The position numbers and the translations under genes are program-made. This document shows, piece by piece, positions 18,845 to 27,940 of a stretch of DNA of 64,000 nt; the stretch's first letter is position 1, and each line of letters starts with the position of its first letter. Under the pieces are notes generated by a model. It saw only the letters and a list, made by a program, of their open reading frames with translations. It was not told the origin of the DNA and ran no database searches. Origin of the DNA: CAYYUA01 sp964542585. GTDB taxonomy: Bacteria; Bacteroidota; Bacteroidia; CAILMK01; CAYYUA01. Where the stretch lies: NCBI GenBank assembly GCA_964542585.1, contig CAZIUI010000010.1:23910-87909 (forward strand). The letters are read 5' to 3'.

Positions 18845-18981
18845 CATCTTATTCCTATTCCCTAAGCCGAGAATGACCAATCTTCCAACTATAACGGCAG
18901 TGAATTAAGCACTTTTTATCAATAAGTGTAATCCTTAGCTTTACAGCTCCGTTATGTTAACAAGAATATTAGGCTGTTATC

Positions 18982-19680
18982 ATGATCCATGATTATAAGC
19001 GTAGTAGGGACCGTAAGGAACAAGCGCATCCCTTAGATTTGCTTATTGCAGAGGGCGAAAGCAATCACCAGGATTTCAAGTTTCACGTCAGTGATACCCA
19101 AAAAATTGCCAAAACGCTGGTAGCTTTTGCCAATACACAGGGCGGAAGACTCCTTTTAGGCGTAAAGGACAATGGAAAAGTTATAGGCGTGGAAACTGAT
19201 GAGGAGCAATACATGATCGAAACCGCAGCCAACTTTTTCTGTAATCCCCGGGTACCATACACAATACAAGAATGGACCTATAACGAAAAGACCGTTTTAG
19301 CGGTTGATATCCCACCAAGTACGGAAAAACCCCATTATGCAAAAAATGAGGAAAGTAAGTGGCGGGTTTACGTCCGTGTTAGGGATACCAATAAGTACGC
19401 CAACAGAGTTATCGTAGAAGTGCTGAAAAGAAAAGGCAAAGGAACAAACACAGTCATACATTATACCCAAAAAGAAAATCAACTATTATCTTTCCTTAAT
19501 GAGAATGAACTTATTACATTTAAACAGTTTATGCGAATGATTAAAGTTAAACCCCGACATGCAGAAAATATTTTGATCAACTTAATAGCTGTGGGGGTTG
19601 TGGACATTAACCACAATGATCGTAGCTTTTACTATACCCTCAAAGCCAAAGGCCCTAACCCAATGGACCGTGTTTTTTAA
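18982..19680 (+). CDS. AlbA_2 domain protein with C-terminal winged-helix-like region
   Basis: A 232-residue protein whose first 135 residues match the AlbA_2 (divergent AAA-4, Schlafen-like) fold: GESNHQDFKFHV, a helix ending LVAFANTQGGRLLLGVKDNGKVIGV, and KPHYAKNEESKWRVYVRVRDTN. The C-terminal 70 residues look like a winged helix. Many relatives are annotated as putative DNA-binding transcriptional regulators, but biochemical roles are poorly known. It follows the tRNA gene by 137 bases. No recombinase is present, so the location alone does not show transfer. Confidence 0.8.
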   Translation: MIHDYKRSRDRKEQAHPLDLLIAEGESNHQDFKFHVSDTQKIAKTLVAFANTQGGRLLLGVKDNGKVIGVETDEEQYMIETAANFFCNPRVPYTIQEWTYNEKTVLAVDIPPSTEKPHYAKNEESKWRVYVRVRDTNKYANRVIVEVLKRKGKGTNTVIHYTQKENQLLSFLNENELITFKQFMRMIKVKPRHAENILINLIAVGVVDINHNDRSFYYTLKAKGPNPMDRVF

Positions 19681-19735
19681 TGGTTATCAAGGGTATGGAT
19701 GATAAAGCGAATTAGCTAGGACCTTTTAAGTTAAT

Positions 19736-19743
19736 TACATTTG
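19736..19743 (+). promoter_or_regulatory. Candidate -7 element for the PPIase/chaperone operon
   Basis: TACATTTG fits TAnnTTTG and is 30 bases before the ATG of the first PPIase gene. No TTG at the expected distance was seen. Confidence 0.5.
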
Positions 19744-19772
19744 CATGGCTTCAAAAAAAACCTTCTTAGCTC

Positions 19773-21755
19773 ATGAAGCGACAAACTTCAATGCTGGCGT
19801 TCCTATTGGTGCTCTTTTTTACAACAGGATGCAGTTTATTCGGTCCGGATACTTCTCAAACGGACAACATTGTCCTTGAGGTGGGTGATCAAAAGGTAAC
19901 GACTGATGAGTTCAAATATGTTTATAAAAAAAATAATGATGATGAAGATAACCTTTATTCAAAAAAGAGTTTAAGGGACTATGCGAATCTTTATACCGAT
20001 TTTAAACTAAAGGTGCAGGCTGCCCGGGATGATGGTCTGGATACCCTTCCTAAGCTAGAACGGGAGCTAAGGACCTACAAAAAACAGCTGGCTGAACCTT
20101 ATCTGCAGAGTGATTCTGTTATGCAGTCTCTACTTAATGAGGCGTATGATCGGTATCGGCAACAAATAAAAGCTCGTCATATCTCCGTCCGGGTGCCCCG
20201 GGGTGCTCCTGCCAGCGATACAGCTGAAGCACGAAAGCTGTTATCAACCATAAGAGAAGAGGCCATTAGTGGGATGTCCATGGAAAAGTTGGCTAAGCAA
20301 TACAGCAAGCGGGTTAGTGCGGGAGCCCTAGGATATTTTTCTGTTTTTGATCAGCCCTACAAAATCGAAAATGTTGCCTATAACCTTAATGAGGGATCCC
20401 TCTCAAAACCAATCAGAACAGACTTTGGCTACCATCTCATCAAATTGATAGATAAGCGCCCGTATAAAGGCAAGATGAAGACAAAGCATATCATGGTCAA
20501 ACGGGGAAAGTCATCAAACAATGAAGCCCAAGGTGAGGAATCAGCCCAAAAAAACATCGATAGCATTTACCAGATGCTAAAATCAGGAGCTAAGTTTAGT
20601 AAAGTAGCCCGGGTTTATTCAGATGACAAGCGTAGTAGTAGAAAAGGGGGCGAATTGCCCGCTTTCGATCGAACCACACCGAAGTTTCCAGGTAAATTTA
20701 AAAAACAGGCCTATTCCCTTCAAAAAGATGGGGCAATTACTAAGCCTTTTAGGACCCAGTACGGATACCATATCCTTAAGCGCACCGGTTTGAAAACACC
20801 AGATTCTTTTGAGGCGATTAAACCGAAGTTGAAAAAACAGTTGAAACAGTCGCAACGCTACAGGCTTATCAAAGAGGCGGTGGCTAAAAGGGTTAAGCGC
20901 AAAAACAACTTTAAGCAGTATAAGGTCAATTGGGATCCTTTGGAAGCTCAACTAGACTCCACTTTCAAAACAGGAGAGTGGACCATTAAGAACCCAAAGC
21001 CACTAAAAACCAAGCTTTTTCGGATAGGCGAAAAAACTTATCAGCTTCTGGATTACGCCAAGTATTTGGAAGATAAGAAGGGACAAGAATTGGGTCAGTA
21101 TCAATACCAGTCTTATGCTTTGAAGGCTCTGTACGATAAATACCGGCGGCAGAAAATATTGGACTATGAACGCCAGCATCTGAAAAGTAACCACCCCGAG
21201 TTTCGGCATCTGCTGAATGAGTACGAAGAAGGAGTCCTGCTTTTCGAAATCATGGACCGTAAAGTATGGAAAAAGGCTGTGAAAGATTCAGCAGGTTTAA
21301 GAGCTTATTTTGAGGATAACAAAGACCAGTATAAGTTACCAAAATCAGAAGTTGTTACATACTACCGCTTTGCCAGCCCTGAGGGTCAACAACAGGCTTT
21401 TCAACAGTTAAAAGCAGGTGAAGCTCACAGTGTAGTAAAGCAAAACCTGCGCAACACCCTTCAAAGTAACGACTGGATTCAGCGTCATGACACATTTACT
21501 AAGCGTCAGCAGTCATTCATGAAAAATGTTGGTAAAAAGCCGAAAGTCTATCATTTCAAAGCTGATAGCCAGTACTATGTGGTGGACCTTAAGTCTACCA
21601 TCCCTGCTAAAAAAGCGTCTTTCAAAGATGTCCGAGGCCAAGTGGTAGCTGATTACCAGCAGCATTTAGAATCCAAGTGGTTAGAGCAACTAAGGAAGCG
21701 CTACACGGTCAAATTACACGAGGATGTATTGGAGTCGCTTGCGGCTAATCAATAA
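19773..21755 (+). CDS. Parvulin-type peptidylprolyl isomerase lipoprotein (PpiC family)
   Basis: Periplasmic foldase anchored by lipid (TTGC, Cys20). The 660-residue protein carries two parvulin modules at about 130-235 and 235-345; both show the family ends GYFSVFDQPYKIENVAYNL and GYHLIKLIDKR, then GGELPAFDR and GYHILKR. A further 300 residues form a long helical chaperone-like tail. It is the first of three adjacent envelope chaperone genes and overlaps the second by 32 bases. The role inferred is assisting outer-membrane or secreted protein folding, as for SurA and PrsA. Confidence 0.9.
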   Translation: MKRQTSMLAFLLVLFFTTGCSLFGPDTSQTDNIVLEVGDQKVTTDEFKYVYKKNNDDEDNLYSKKSLRDYANLYTDFKLKVQAARDDGLDTLPKLERELRTYKKQLAEPYLQSDSVMQSLLNEAYDRYRQQIKARHISVRVPRGAPASDTAEARKLLSTIREEAISGMSMEKLAKQYSKRVSAGALGYFSVFDQPYKIENVAYNLNEGSLSKPIRTDFGYHLIKLIDKRPYKGKMKTKHIMVKRGKSSNNEAQGEESAQKNIDSIYQMLKSGAKFSKVARVYSDDKRSSRKGGELPAFDRTTPKFPGKFKKQAYSLQKDGAITKPFRTQYGYHILKRTGLKTPDSFEAIKPKLKKQLKQSQRYRLIKEAVAKRVKRKNNFKQYKVNWDPLEAQLDSTFKTGEWTIKNPKPLKTKLFRIGEKTYQLLDYAKYLEDKKGQELGQYQYQSYALKALYDKYRRQKILDYERQHLKSNHPEFRHLLNEYEEGVLLFEIMDRKVWKKAVKDSAGLRAYFEDNKDQYKLPKSEVVTYYRFASPEGQQQAFQQLKAGEAHSVVKQNLRNTLQSNDWIQRHDTFTKRQQSFMKNVGKKPKVYHFKADSQYYVVDLKSTIPAKKASFKDVRGQVVADYQQHLESKWLEQLRKRYTVKLHEDVLESLAANQ

Positions 21756-22614
21756 AGGGGTTTGCCTGGCTTTCTTTGGTTTAGGCATATTAGCCTCTGG
21801 TTGCCAGTCCTCCCAAAAGGGCGAAGGGCAGCAACCAAGTATTCCGGTTGCTAGTGTTGGTGAGGACACCCTCTATCAAAGAAAGGTGAATCAATATTAT
21901 CAAGGAATAAATAGAAATTCTAACGATAGTCAGGCTTTGGTTCACAATTACATTCAGCGCTGGATCAAACAGAAAATTGTTTTCCAAAAGGCCATGAATG
22001 AGTTGCCAAAACCTCAAAAAGATAAGACCGAAGAGTTACAACGCTATTACGAATCCCTTATCCGGCATACTTTTAAGTCAGAGCTTTTTCGCAATGAGCT
22101 AAACCGGAATTTCCCAAAAGACACCCTTAAAAGCTATTACAAGGCCCATAAAGCGCAGTTTAAGCTTAAAGAACCTGTCTGCAAAGTTCGTTACATGGCG
22201 CTTCCTTTATCAGCACCAAGGCAGGCAGCAGTATCTGATTGGTTCCAGTCAGATAAAAACTATCACTTAGACTCCCTTTTCAGGTATGCTAATAAGCATG
22301 CCCGTCATTTTTCGTTAAATACTAAGGAATGGTACTACTTTAACGAACTAAAAAAACGGTTTGAATTGACAGGAAAGGAGCAGGATTTTCTTGCCGATCA
22401 GTCACTTCACCAAAAGCAATTAGATAGTACGACCAAGCTGCACCTTGCTTTTCAGAAACACCGGATGGCTGGATCTACTGCCCCTTTTTCGTTGGTGAGG
22501 GAGCGCATAAGGCAACGATTCCTGAACGACCGCAAGCAAGACTTGGTCAAGCGCAAGGAACAAGCCGCAATAAGGAAAGCAAAACAACAAGATAAAGTAA
22601 AAAGGTATGAATAA
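21724..22614 (+). CDS. SurA/PpiC-associated lipoprotein without a visible parvulin domain
   Basis: A 296-residue lysine- and glutamine-rich helical protein with a lipoprotein signal ending LASGC (Cys27). After it, PVASVGEDTLYQRKVNQYYQ resembles the N-terminal helices of SurA/PpiC chaperones, but no parvulin GG...F...GYH pattern is seen. It is embedded between two parvulin genes with overlaps of 32 and 8 bases, so it probably works with them. The ATG at 21724 lies inside the previous gene; an in-frame TTG at 21739 is an alternative start. Confidence 0.75.
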   Translation: MYWSRLRLINKGVCLAFFGLGILASGCQSSQKGEGQQPSIPVASVGEDTLYQRKVNQYYQGINRNSNDSQALVHNYIQRWIKQKIVFQKAMNELPKPQKDKTEELQRYYESLIRHTFKSELFRNELNRNFPKDTLKSYYKAHKAQFKLKEPVCKVRYMALPLSAPRQAAVSDWFQSDKNYHLDSLFRYANKHARHFSLNTKEWYYFNELKKRFELTGKEQDFLADQSLHQKQLDSTTKLHLAFQKHRMAGSTAPFSLVRERIRQRFLNDRKQDLVKRKEQAAIRKAKQQDKVKRYE

Positions 22615-23971
22615 ACACCTTCCAGTATTACTATTAACCCTTTTGCCAAGTATGGGTTGGCTCTACGCCCAAGAGGACGGACGACAGGTAGCGGACAAAA
22701 TAGCAGCCATTGTAGGTGATGAAATTGTGCTTCAATCAGAGGTTATGAAAAACCTTTCTAACCTCCCTGGAGGTGATTCCCTTTCATTGGAAAAGAAGAA
22801 ATGCCTCACTTTGGCCAAAACCCTGGAGAAAAAGCTATTACTTACCAAAGCTAAAGCGGACAGTGTAGCGGTTAAAAAATCCCGGATAAATGCCGAGTTA
22901 AATCGCCGTATCCAGTATTTCGTCAGACAAATTGGAAGCCGTGAAAAACTGGAAAAGTATTACAACCGCACTATTCCTGAAATACGGGAAAATTTCAGGC
23001 AACCTGTAAAGGAATTGTTGAGAAGTCAACGCATGCGGCAAAAATTACTTAAGTCGGTTTCCGTCAGCCCGGATGAGGTGAAAGCTTATTACCAAAGCCT
23101 TCCACCAGATAGCATTCCCTATTTTAACACACAGGTCAAACTGGCCCACATTGTACGTAAGCCAAAACCAACCGAAAAAGAAAAAAGGAAGGCCCGCCAA
23201 CGCTTACGTGAACTTAGAAAACGTATTGTGGAAGAAGGAGAGAGTTTCGATAACCTCGCCATCCTTTATTCGGATGATCAAAAAACAGCTACTAATGGCG
23301 GTGAAATTGATATGCAAAAGAAATCCAACTTTAGCAAACAGTTCGCTACGGCAGCTACCAAACTTGAAAAAGGAAAAGTTTCAAGGGTGGTTAAAACGCC
23401 GGATGGTTTTCACCTCATTAAACTCCTTGATCGTAAAGGAGATCAAATTCACGTAAAACATATCCTCAAACAACCCCAAATTACCGCGAAATCCATTCAG
23501 AAATCAAGAGCCTTTTTAGATAGTGTTCGTCAACTTATCCTAAATGACACCCTCTCTTTTGAGCAAGCCGCTGTTACATTTTCTGAAGATGATCAAACAC
23601 GAAACAATGGCGGCCTTATCACCAATTCTAAAACCGGAGCTAATAAATTACCCGCTAAAAAACTTAATTCTGAAATGTTTTTCAATGTAGATACCATGCA
23701 AGTCGGGAATATTTCAAAACCATTACGGATGAAAACCAAGCCTGGCTCTTCAAAAGAAGCTTTTCGTATCATTAAGCTTAAAGAAAAAATTCCTCCGCAT
23801 CGGGCTAACCTGAAACAGGACTATACACGCTTAAAGAGAATGGCTTTAAATAAGCAGAAGAAGGATAAAATGACCCAATGGTATAAGAATTACGCCCGCC
23901 AGACTTATCTCGAGTTGAAAACCGATGCCACAGACTGTAAAGCCATCAAACCCTATTTACCTACCCAATAG
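22607..23971 (+). CDS. SurA-like periplasmic peptidylprolyl isomerase
   Basis: Soluble periplasmic foldase/chaperone for outer-membrane proteins. The 454-residue protein has a cleavable signal ending LYAQ (about residue 22), the SurA N-domain starting VADKIAAIVGDEIVLQSEV, and two parvulin modules at about 175-280 and 280-400 (NGGEIDM with GFHLIKLLDRK, then NGGLITN). This arrangement is that of SurA. It overlaps the previous gene by 8 bases. MoxR follows after 74 bases with its own -7 element. Confidence 0.92.
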   Translation: MNKHLPVLLLTLLPSMGWLYAQEDGRQVADKIAAIVGDEIVLQSEVMKNLSNLPGGDSLSLEKKKCLTLAKTLEKKLLLTKAKADSVAVKKSRINAELNRRIQYFVRQIGSREKLEKYYNRTIPEIRENFRQPVKELLRSQRMRQKLLKSVSVSPDEVKAYYQSLPPDSIPYFNTQVKLAHIVRKPKPTEKEKRKARQRLRELRKRIVEEGESFDNLAILYSDDQKTATNGGEIDMQKKSNFSKQFATAATKLEKGKVSRVVKTPDGFHLIKLLDRKGDQIHVKHILKQPQITAKSIQKSRAFLDSVRQLILNDTLSFEQAAVTFSEDDQTRNNGGLITNSKTGANKLPAKKLNSEMFFNVDTMQVGNISKPLRMKTKPGSSKEAFRIIKLKEKIPPHRANLKQDYTRLKRMALNKQKKDKMTQWYKNYARQTYLELKTDATDCKAIKPYLPTQ

Positions 23972-23982
23972 TGCCGCTAAAT

Positions 23983-23990
23983 TAACTTTG
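23983..23990 (+). promoter_or_regulatory. Candidate -7 element for moxR
   Basis: TAACTTTG fits TAnnTTTG and lies 55 bases upstream of the MoxR ATG. No clear -33 element, so the gene may also be read from the upstream chaperone promoter. Confidence 0.4.
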
Positions 23991-24045
23991 GCAAAAACGT
24001 TGCTACAAAGGCCTTTAAACGTATACAATTTAAATAAAAACCACC

Positions 24046-25038
24046 ATGACTGAGGAGACGGAAACCGCCTTTAATACCACCTTTAACTCCGATGTAGAAG
24101 CAGTCGATTACCTGAACCAACGCTACAATACACTAACGGCAGAAATTCAAAAGGTTATTATTGGCCAGGAAGATATTGTCAAGTCCGTTCTCATAGCCAT
24201 TCTTTGCAAGGGACACTGCCTGTTAGTAGGCGTGCCGGGGCTCGCCAAAACCCTTCTTGTGCAAACCGTTTCGGATGCCCTGGACCTGGAATTTAGCCGC
24301 ATACAATTTACGCCGGATCTTATGCCTTCCGATATCACAGGTTCCGAGGTGCTTGATCAACAAAAGCAATTCCGTTTTGTAAAAGGACCACTATTCGCCA
24401 ATATCGTTTTGGCTGATGAAATAAACCGGACCCCTCCTAAAACCCAAGCTGCCCTGCTTGAATCTATGCAGGAACAGAGTGTTACAGCCGCCGGTCAGCA
24501 TTATGATTTATCAGACCCATTTTTTGTGCTGGCTACTCAGAACCCGATTGAGCAAGAAGGAACCTATCCCCTACCCGAGGCTCAGCTAGACCGTTTCATG
24601 TTCAACATTATTCTGGATTACCCTTCCTATGAAGATGAGATTAACATTGTAAAGAATACCACGCAAGGTTCCAATGCGGAGGTTTCCCAGATGATGAACG
24701 GGGAGGAGATCAAGTATTTTCAGGGTCTTGTTCGTAGAATCCCTATTCCGGACAACGTTTTGGAATACTTGGTAACACTAGTACATAAAACCCGACCGGA
24801 CTCCGCCTACGCCCCTGATTCCATAAAAGATTATATATCATGGGGTGCTGGCCCTCGCGCATCTCAGTTTCTTACCATAGGGGCTAAGTGTCATGCCATC
24901 CTGAACGGCAAATATTCGCCCGATGTGGAGGATGTTAAAGCAGTTGCAGTTCCGGTGCTACGTCATCGTATATTGAAGAACTACAAAGCAGAAGCGGAGG
25001 GCCTAACCATCGATAAGCTTATCCAGGACTTACTCTAA
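24046..25038 (+). CDS. MoxR family AAA+ ATPase
   Basis: AAA+ ATPase of the MoxR/RavA class, 330 residues, thought to act as a chaperone in maturing cofactor-containing or von Willebrand A-domain complexes. Walker A is GVPGLAKT at about 62-69, Walker B is VLADEINRTPPKTQAALLESMQE, and the sensor region reads FVLATQNPIEQEGTYPLPEAQLDRF. The usual DUF58 and VWA partner genes do not follow; instead the next gene is convergent, with stops overlapping by four bases. In related bacteria the SurA-MoxR order is commonly kept. Confidence 0.93.
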   Translation: MTEETETAFNTTFNSDVEAVDYLNQRYNTLTAEIQKVIIGQEDIVKSVLIAILCKGHCLLVGVPGLAKTLLVQTVSDALDLEFSRIQFTPDLMPSDITGSEVLDQQKQFRFVKGPLFANIVLADEINRTPPKTQAALLESMQEQSVTAAGQHYDLSDPFFVLATQNPIEQEGTYPLPEAQLDRFMFNIILDYPSYEDEINIVKNTTQGSNAEVSQMMNGEEIKYFQGLVRRIPIPDNVLEYLVTLVHKTRPDSAYAPDSIKDYISWGAGPRASQFLTIGAKCHAILNGKYSPDVEDVKAVAVPVLRHRILKNYKAEAEGLTIDKLIQDLL

Positions 25039-25829
25039 AACCGGAGTTTTAAGTGAACAGGGCTTAAGCCTGGATCAGTAAAGGCTAAGCCGAGCCTGAA
25101 TAAATCCACGCTCATCCGTATACGCTGATCAGCGATTAACCTGTTCCAAGCTGATGCCATATCTTTAGACCAGTGGATGTCATCTATCACAATAACTCCC
25201 TTGGATGCCATAGCAGGAATCAAGAGATTGGCGTAATGGAGTACCGCTTCTTTTTCGTGATGGGCATCCAGGAAAATAAAGTCAGGATGATGCTTTGTTA
25301 AATAGCGCGGCAAGGTATCAGCTATATTTCCCTCATAGCATTTTGGTAACGGCCAATTATGAGGTAACTGCTGCCAATGGGTTTGGGCAATCTGGAGGGT
25401 TGCAGCACATCCCTCAAGGGTTGTTAATTGCCCCGTTGCCTTTCGCGATAGGCCGTACATCAGATAAGCCGTTCCCATGCCTAATCCTGTTCCCAGCTCC
25501 AGAACTTCCTGGCTGGAAAACCAAGAAGTAAGGTGGCTCAATAGACGGCCATATTTTTGAGGAATTGATATTTTGCGGGCAGCTTTCCCAACTTTTACAG
25601 CTTTTTTTTGATCAGGCTTGGCGCCCAATTCTTGCTTTTGGTATCGTTGACGATCCTTGTAAAGCTGCTTTCTGAATGCTTTTAAAACTAATGGATCTCT
25701 GGCTTTCCTCGCTGGCCGTAAAACCTGCTCAGAAAAATGGTGTAGAAACGGTGAATGGAGGTTGAACCTTGACGTTGCAGAAAAGAAGTAATGAATAGCG
25801 GCCTTCAGCTGGTAATCCCGGTTTTTCAC
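25035..25829 (-). CDS. Class I SAM-dependent methyltransferase
   Basis: A 264-residue Rossmann methyltransferase. Motif I is VLELGTGLGMGTAYL, preceded by IPQKYGRLLSHLTSW, and a later acidic motif PDFIFLDAHHEKEAV is like the O-methyltransferase (COMT-like/class I) proteins. Substrate is unknown. It starts with GTG directly after the TAA of the DUF349 gene, with no spacer, so translation is probably coupled to that gene. Confidence 0.82.
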   Translation of the reverse strand: MKNRDYQLKAAIHYFFSATSRFNLHSPFLHHFSEQVLRPARKARDPLVLKAFRKQLYKDRQRYQKQELGAKPDQKKAVKVGKAARKISIPQKYGRLLSHLTSWFSSQEVLELGTGLGMGTAYLMYGLSRKATGQLTTLEGCAATLQIAQTHWQQLPHNWPLPKCYEGNIADTLPRYLTKHHPDFIFLDAHHEKEAVLHYANLLIPAMASKGVIVIDDIHWSKDMASAWNRLIADQRIRMSVDLFRLGLAFTDPGLSPVHLKLRF

Positions 25830-27716
25830 TTATAGGGATTTAAGAAGCGAAAGCTTTTCCTTCACTTGCTGATAAGATTCCTGAAGCCTATCAATTTTTT
25901 CCTGGTATTGCTTTGCTAGCTGCTGTGCCCCACTAGTATGACCAAATAGCTCGATATTTTCCTCCAGTTGGGTGATCTCATCCGAAAGGTTATTGAGTTG
26001 TTTGTGGAGTTTCCGCTCCTCGGATTTAATCGAATCCTGATCTCCCTTCGACTTCCACTCTTTCAAGCGCAGCTGGTACCTTTTCAATTCAGGATTATGG
26101 CCCTTATCCTGCTGCTCACTTTGCTTTAGCAGGGACTCAATGGCCTTATGGTAGCGTTTGCGAATGCGGTCTTTTTCTTTAAAAGGAACATACCCAATGG
26201 CCTCCCATTTCTCTTGAAATTCCTGAATCTTATCCTCCGGATTCTCCAATTCCTCTTCCGCTGCTTCTTCAATTGCTGCACATAGCTCTTCTTTGGCTTT
26301 CAGGTTGGCTTCTTCGGTTTTTTGCTTCTCCTCATAATGGCGTCCCAGGTTGTCAAAAAACTGATCGCATATCTCCCGGAAACGATGCCAGAGGCGGTCA
26401 GACGCTTTACCCGGTACGCGCCCAAGGTTTTTCCATTCCCTTTGTAGGGCAAATACCTGCTCCTTAGCTGATTTGAAATCTTCTGGTTCAAGTAATTCCT
26501 GGGCCTCTTCTATGATCTCTCGTTTACGCTTAAGATTCTGAGCGCGCTCTTGTTTTTTGTTTTTAAAGAATTGGTTTTTGCGGTGGTTGAAAGCCCTGAC
26601 TGCCTCATTAAATGCCTGGGTTACTTCTGCTTTTTGATCGCGTGGCACATAACCTATGGCCTTCCACTTGTTGATCAATTCGGAAAGCTCATCATTTTTA
26701 GCCACCCAATCTTTGGGGCGGTCTGACTCAAAGTTGGCAAACTCCTTGATTTTCTCGACAATAGCCCATTTATCCTTGAGGTTCTGCGCTTCCTGCTCGC
26801 GAATAACGGCTTCTAATTTTTCCCTTTGTTCTTCAGCGGCTTGCATGGCTTCCTGAAAACGCCCCTCAATGCTGGTTTGCTCAGCTTCGGGGACAGGTCC
26901 TACCCGGTGCCATTCATCCTCTAACCTTCTTGTTTCGCGCTGGATCAGCCGATCATCAGATGCCTTCCCAAGACTTTCTAATTGTTCAATAAGCTGGTTT
27001 TTACGGTCGCGGTTCTTCTTGCGATCAAGCTCTTTGAACGCCCGGTAAATGCTTTGAGAATCATAAAAACGCTTTACATAAAACCGGTAGGATTCTCTTA
27101 GATTACCAATTTCTTGTTTAGGCACCTGCCCGATCTGGCGCCACTGATCCTGGAGTTGCCTGAAGCGTTGAATGCTGTTGTGCTCCTGTTCCAGGTTATT
27201 GGTTAAATATTTCATTTGATCCAGGATCTCCCGCTTGGCTTTCAGGTTAGCTTCCCGATCCCGGTTAAGCTTTTCGATCTGGGCATCCCGCCGCTTCTTA
27301 AAATCTTTATAAAGCTTATAAAAATCCTCCTTAAGGGGGTCGGTTTTTGGTTTAAAATCCATTTCGTCATTCCCCTCTGCCAGGAAATCCTGTAGCTGTT
27401 GCTGATAATCCCGCTCAAGATGAACCTCAAAATAATCCTTGATGTCCTGTATTTTCCGGTTTACCTGTAAGGGGTTTTCATTCTGGCTTAAGCTTTTCAA
27501 ACGCTCATAAAGTGTTTCGCGATCTAACTGGGAAAAATCCTCTTCTACCGTATGAGCTTCCTCGTCAGCCAAGGCCTCTCGCTCATCCTCGCCTAACTGG
27601 TTTTCAAGGTCCTGAACCTTTTCAACGCCAGACTGAGATTCCCCATCCTTAGCTTTTGATTGCTGAGGATCTTCTGGTTCGAGGTTCATGGCTGACTCCC
27701 GTTCTCCTAATACCAT
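25830..27716 (-). CDS. DUF349-repeat coiled-coil protein
   Basis: A 628-residue, very charged protein dominated by helical repeats. At least five DUF349 units are recognisable by a W-x(4)-G-x-VP core: WRQIGQVP, WHRVGPVP, WKAIGYVP, WKNLGRVP and WEAIGYVP, spaced about 70-80 residues. The N-terminal 80 residues are acidic and low-complexity; the C-terminus is a coiled coil. Function of DUF349 proteins is not established, though they are conserved across Bacteroidota. ATG 27716 is used; an in-frame ATG at 27686, preceded by GGGAG, is an equally good start. Confidence 0.85.
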   Translation of the reverse strand: MVLGERESAMNLEPEDPQQSKAKDGESQSGVEKVQDLENQLGEDEREALADEEAHTVEEDFSQLDRETLYERLKSLSQNENPLQVNRKIQDIKDYFEVHLERDYQQQLQDFLAEGNDEMDFKPKTDPLKEDFYKLYKDFKKRRDAQIEKLNRDREANLKAKREILDQMKYLTNNLEQEHNSIQRFRQLQDQWRQIGQVPKQEIGNLRESYRFYVKRFYDSQSIYRAFKELDRKKNRDRKNQLIEQLESLGKASDDRLIQRETRRLEDEWHRVGPVPEAEQTSIEGRFQEAMQAAEEQREKLEAVIREQEAQNLKDKWAIVEKIKEFANFESDRPKDWVAKNDELSELINKWKAIGYVPRDQKAEVTQAFNEAVRAFNHRKNQFFKNKKQERAQNLKRKREIIEEAQELLEPEDFKSAKEQVFALQREWKNLGRVPGKASDRLWHRFREICDQFFDNLGRHYEEKQKTEEANLKAKEELCAAIEEAAEEELENPEDKIQEFQEKWEAIGYVPFKEKDRIRKRYHKAIESLLKQSEQQDKGHNPELKRYQLRLKEWKSKGDQDSIKSEERKLHKQLNNLSDEITQLEENIELFGHTSGAQQLAKQYQEKIDRLQESYQQVKEKLSLLKSL

Positions 27717-27791
27717 ATATCTTTCCTTTCAATGCCACTCAGTAGCTAAAACTCAGGTTTTTTGATAGCCTTTAAACTTTCCCAATCAATA

Positions 27792-27823
27792 CAAATTTAG
27801 CAATTATTCATCAGGCTTATCAA
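27792..27823 (-). promoter_or_regulatory. Promoter of the DUF349-methyltransferase unit
   Basis: On the minus strand TTG (27823-27821), a 21-base spacer and TAAATTTG (27799-27792) make a full Bacteroidota promoter, 75 bases upstream of the DUF349 start. Confidence 0.75.
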
Positions 27824-27913
27824 GGGTTATGCTCCTTTATTCGGTGTTTACGGGGTATAAGTTTTTAAATCCCTATCGTCCATCATGGTACCCATAAGCA
27901 TCTTACGTAACAT

Positions 27914-27921
27914 TATATTTG
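27914..27921 (+). promoter_or_regulatory. Candidate -7 element for HMG-CoA lyase
   Basis: TATATTTG fits TAnnTTTG and lies 20 bases before the chosen ATG. No TTG was found at the usual spacing. Confidence 0.5.
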
Positions 27922-27940
27922 CGCCAAACCCTTGGGAATT

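Noticed and set aside
18773..19680. tRNA-associated mobile element with the AlbA_2 gene as cargo.
   Set aside because: No integrase, no direct repeat of the tRNA 3' end was seen downstream and base composition looks like the neighbours.
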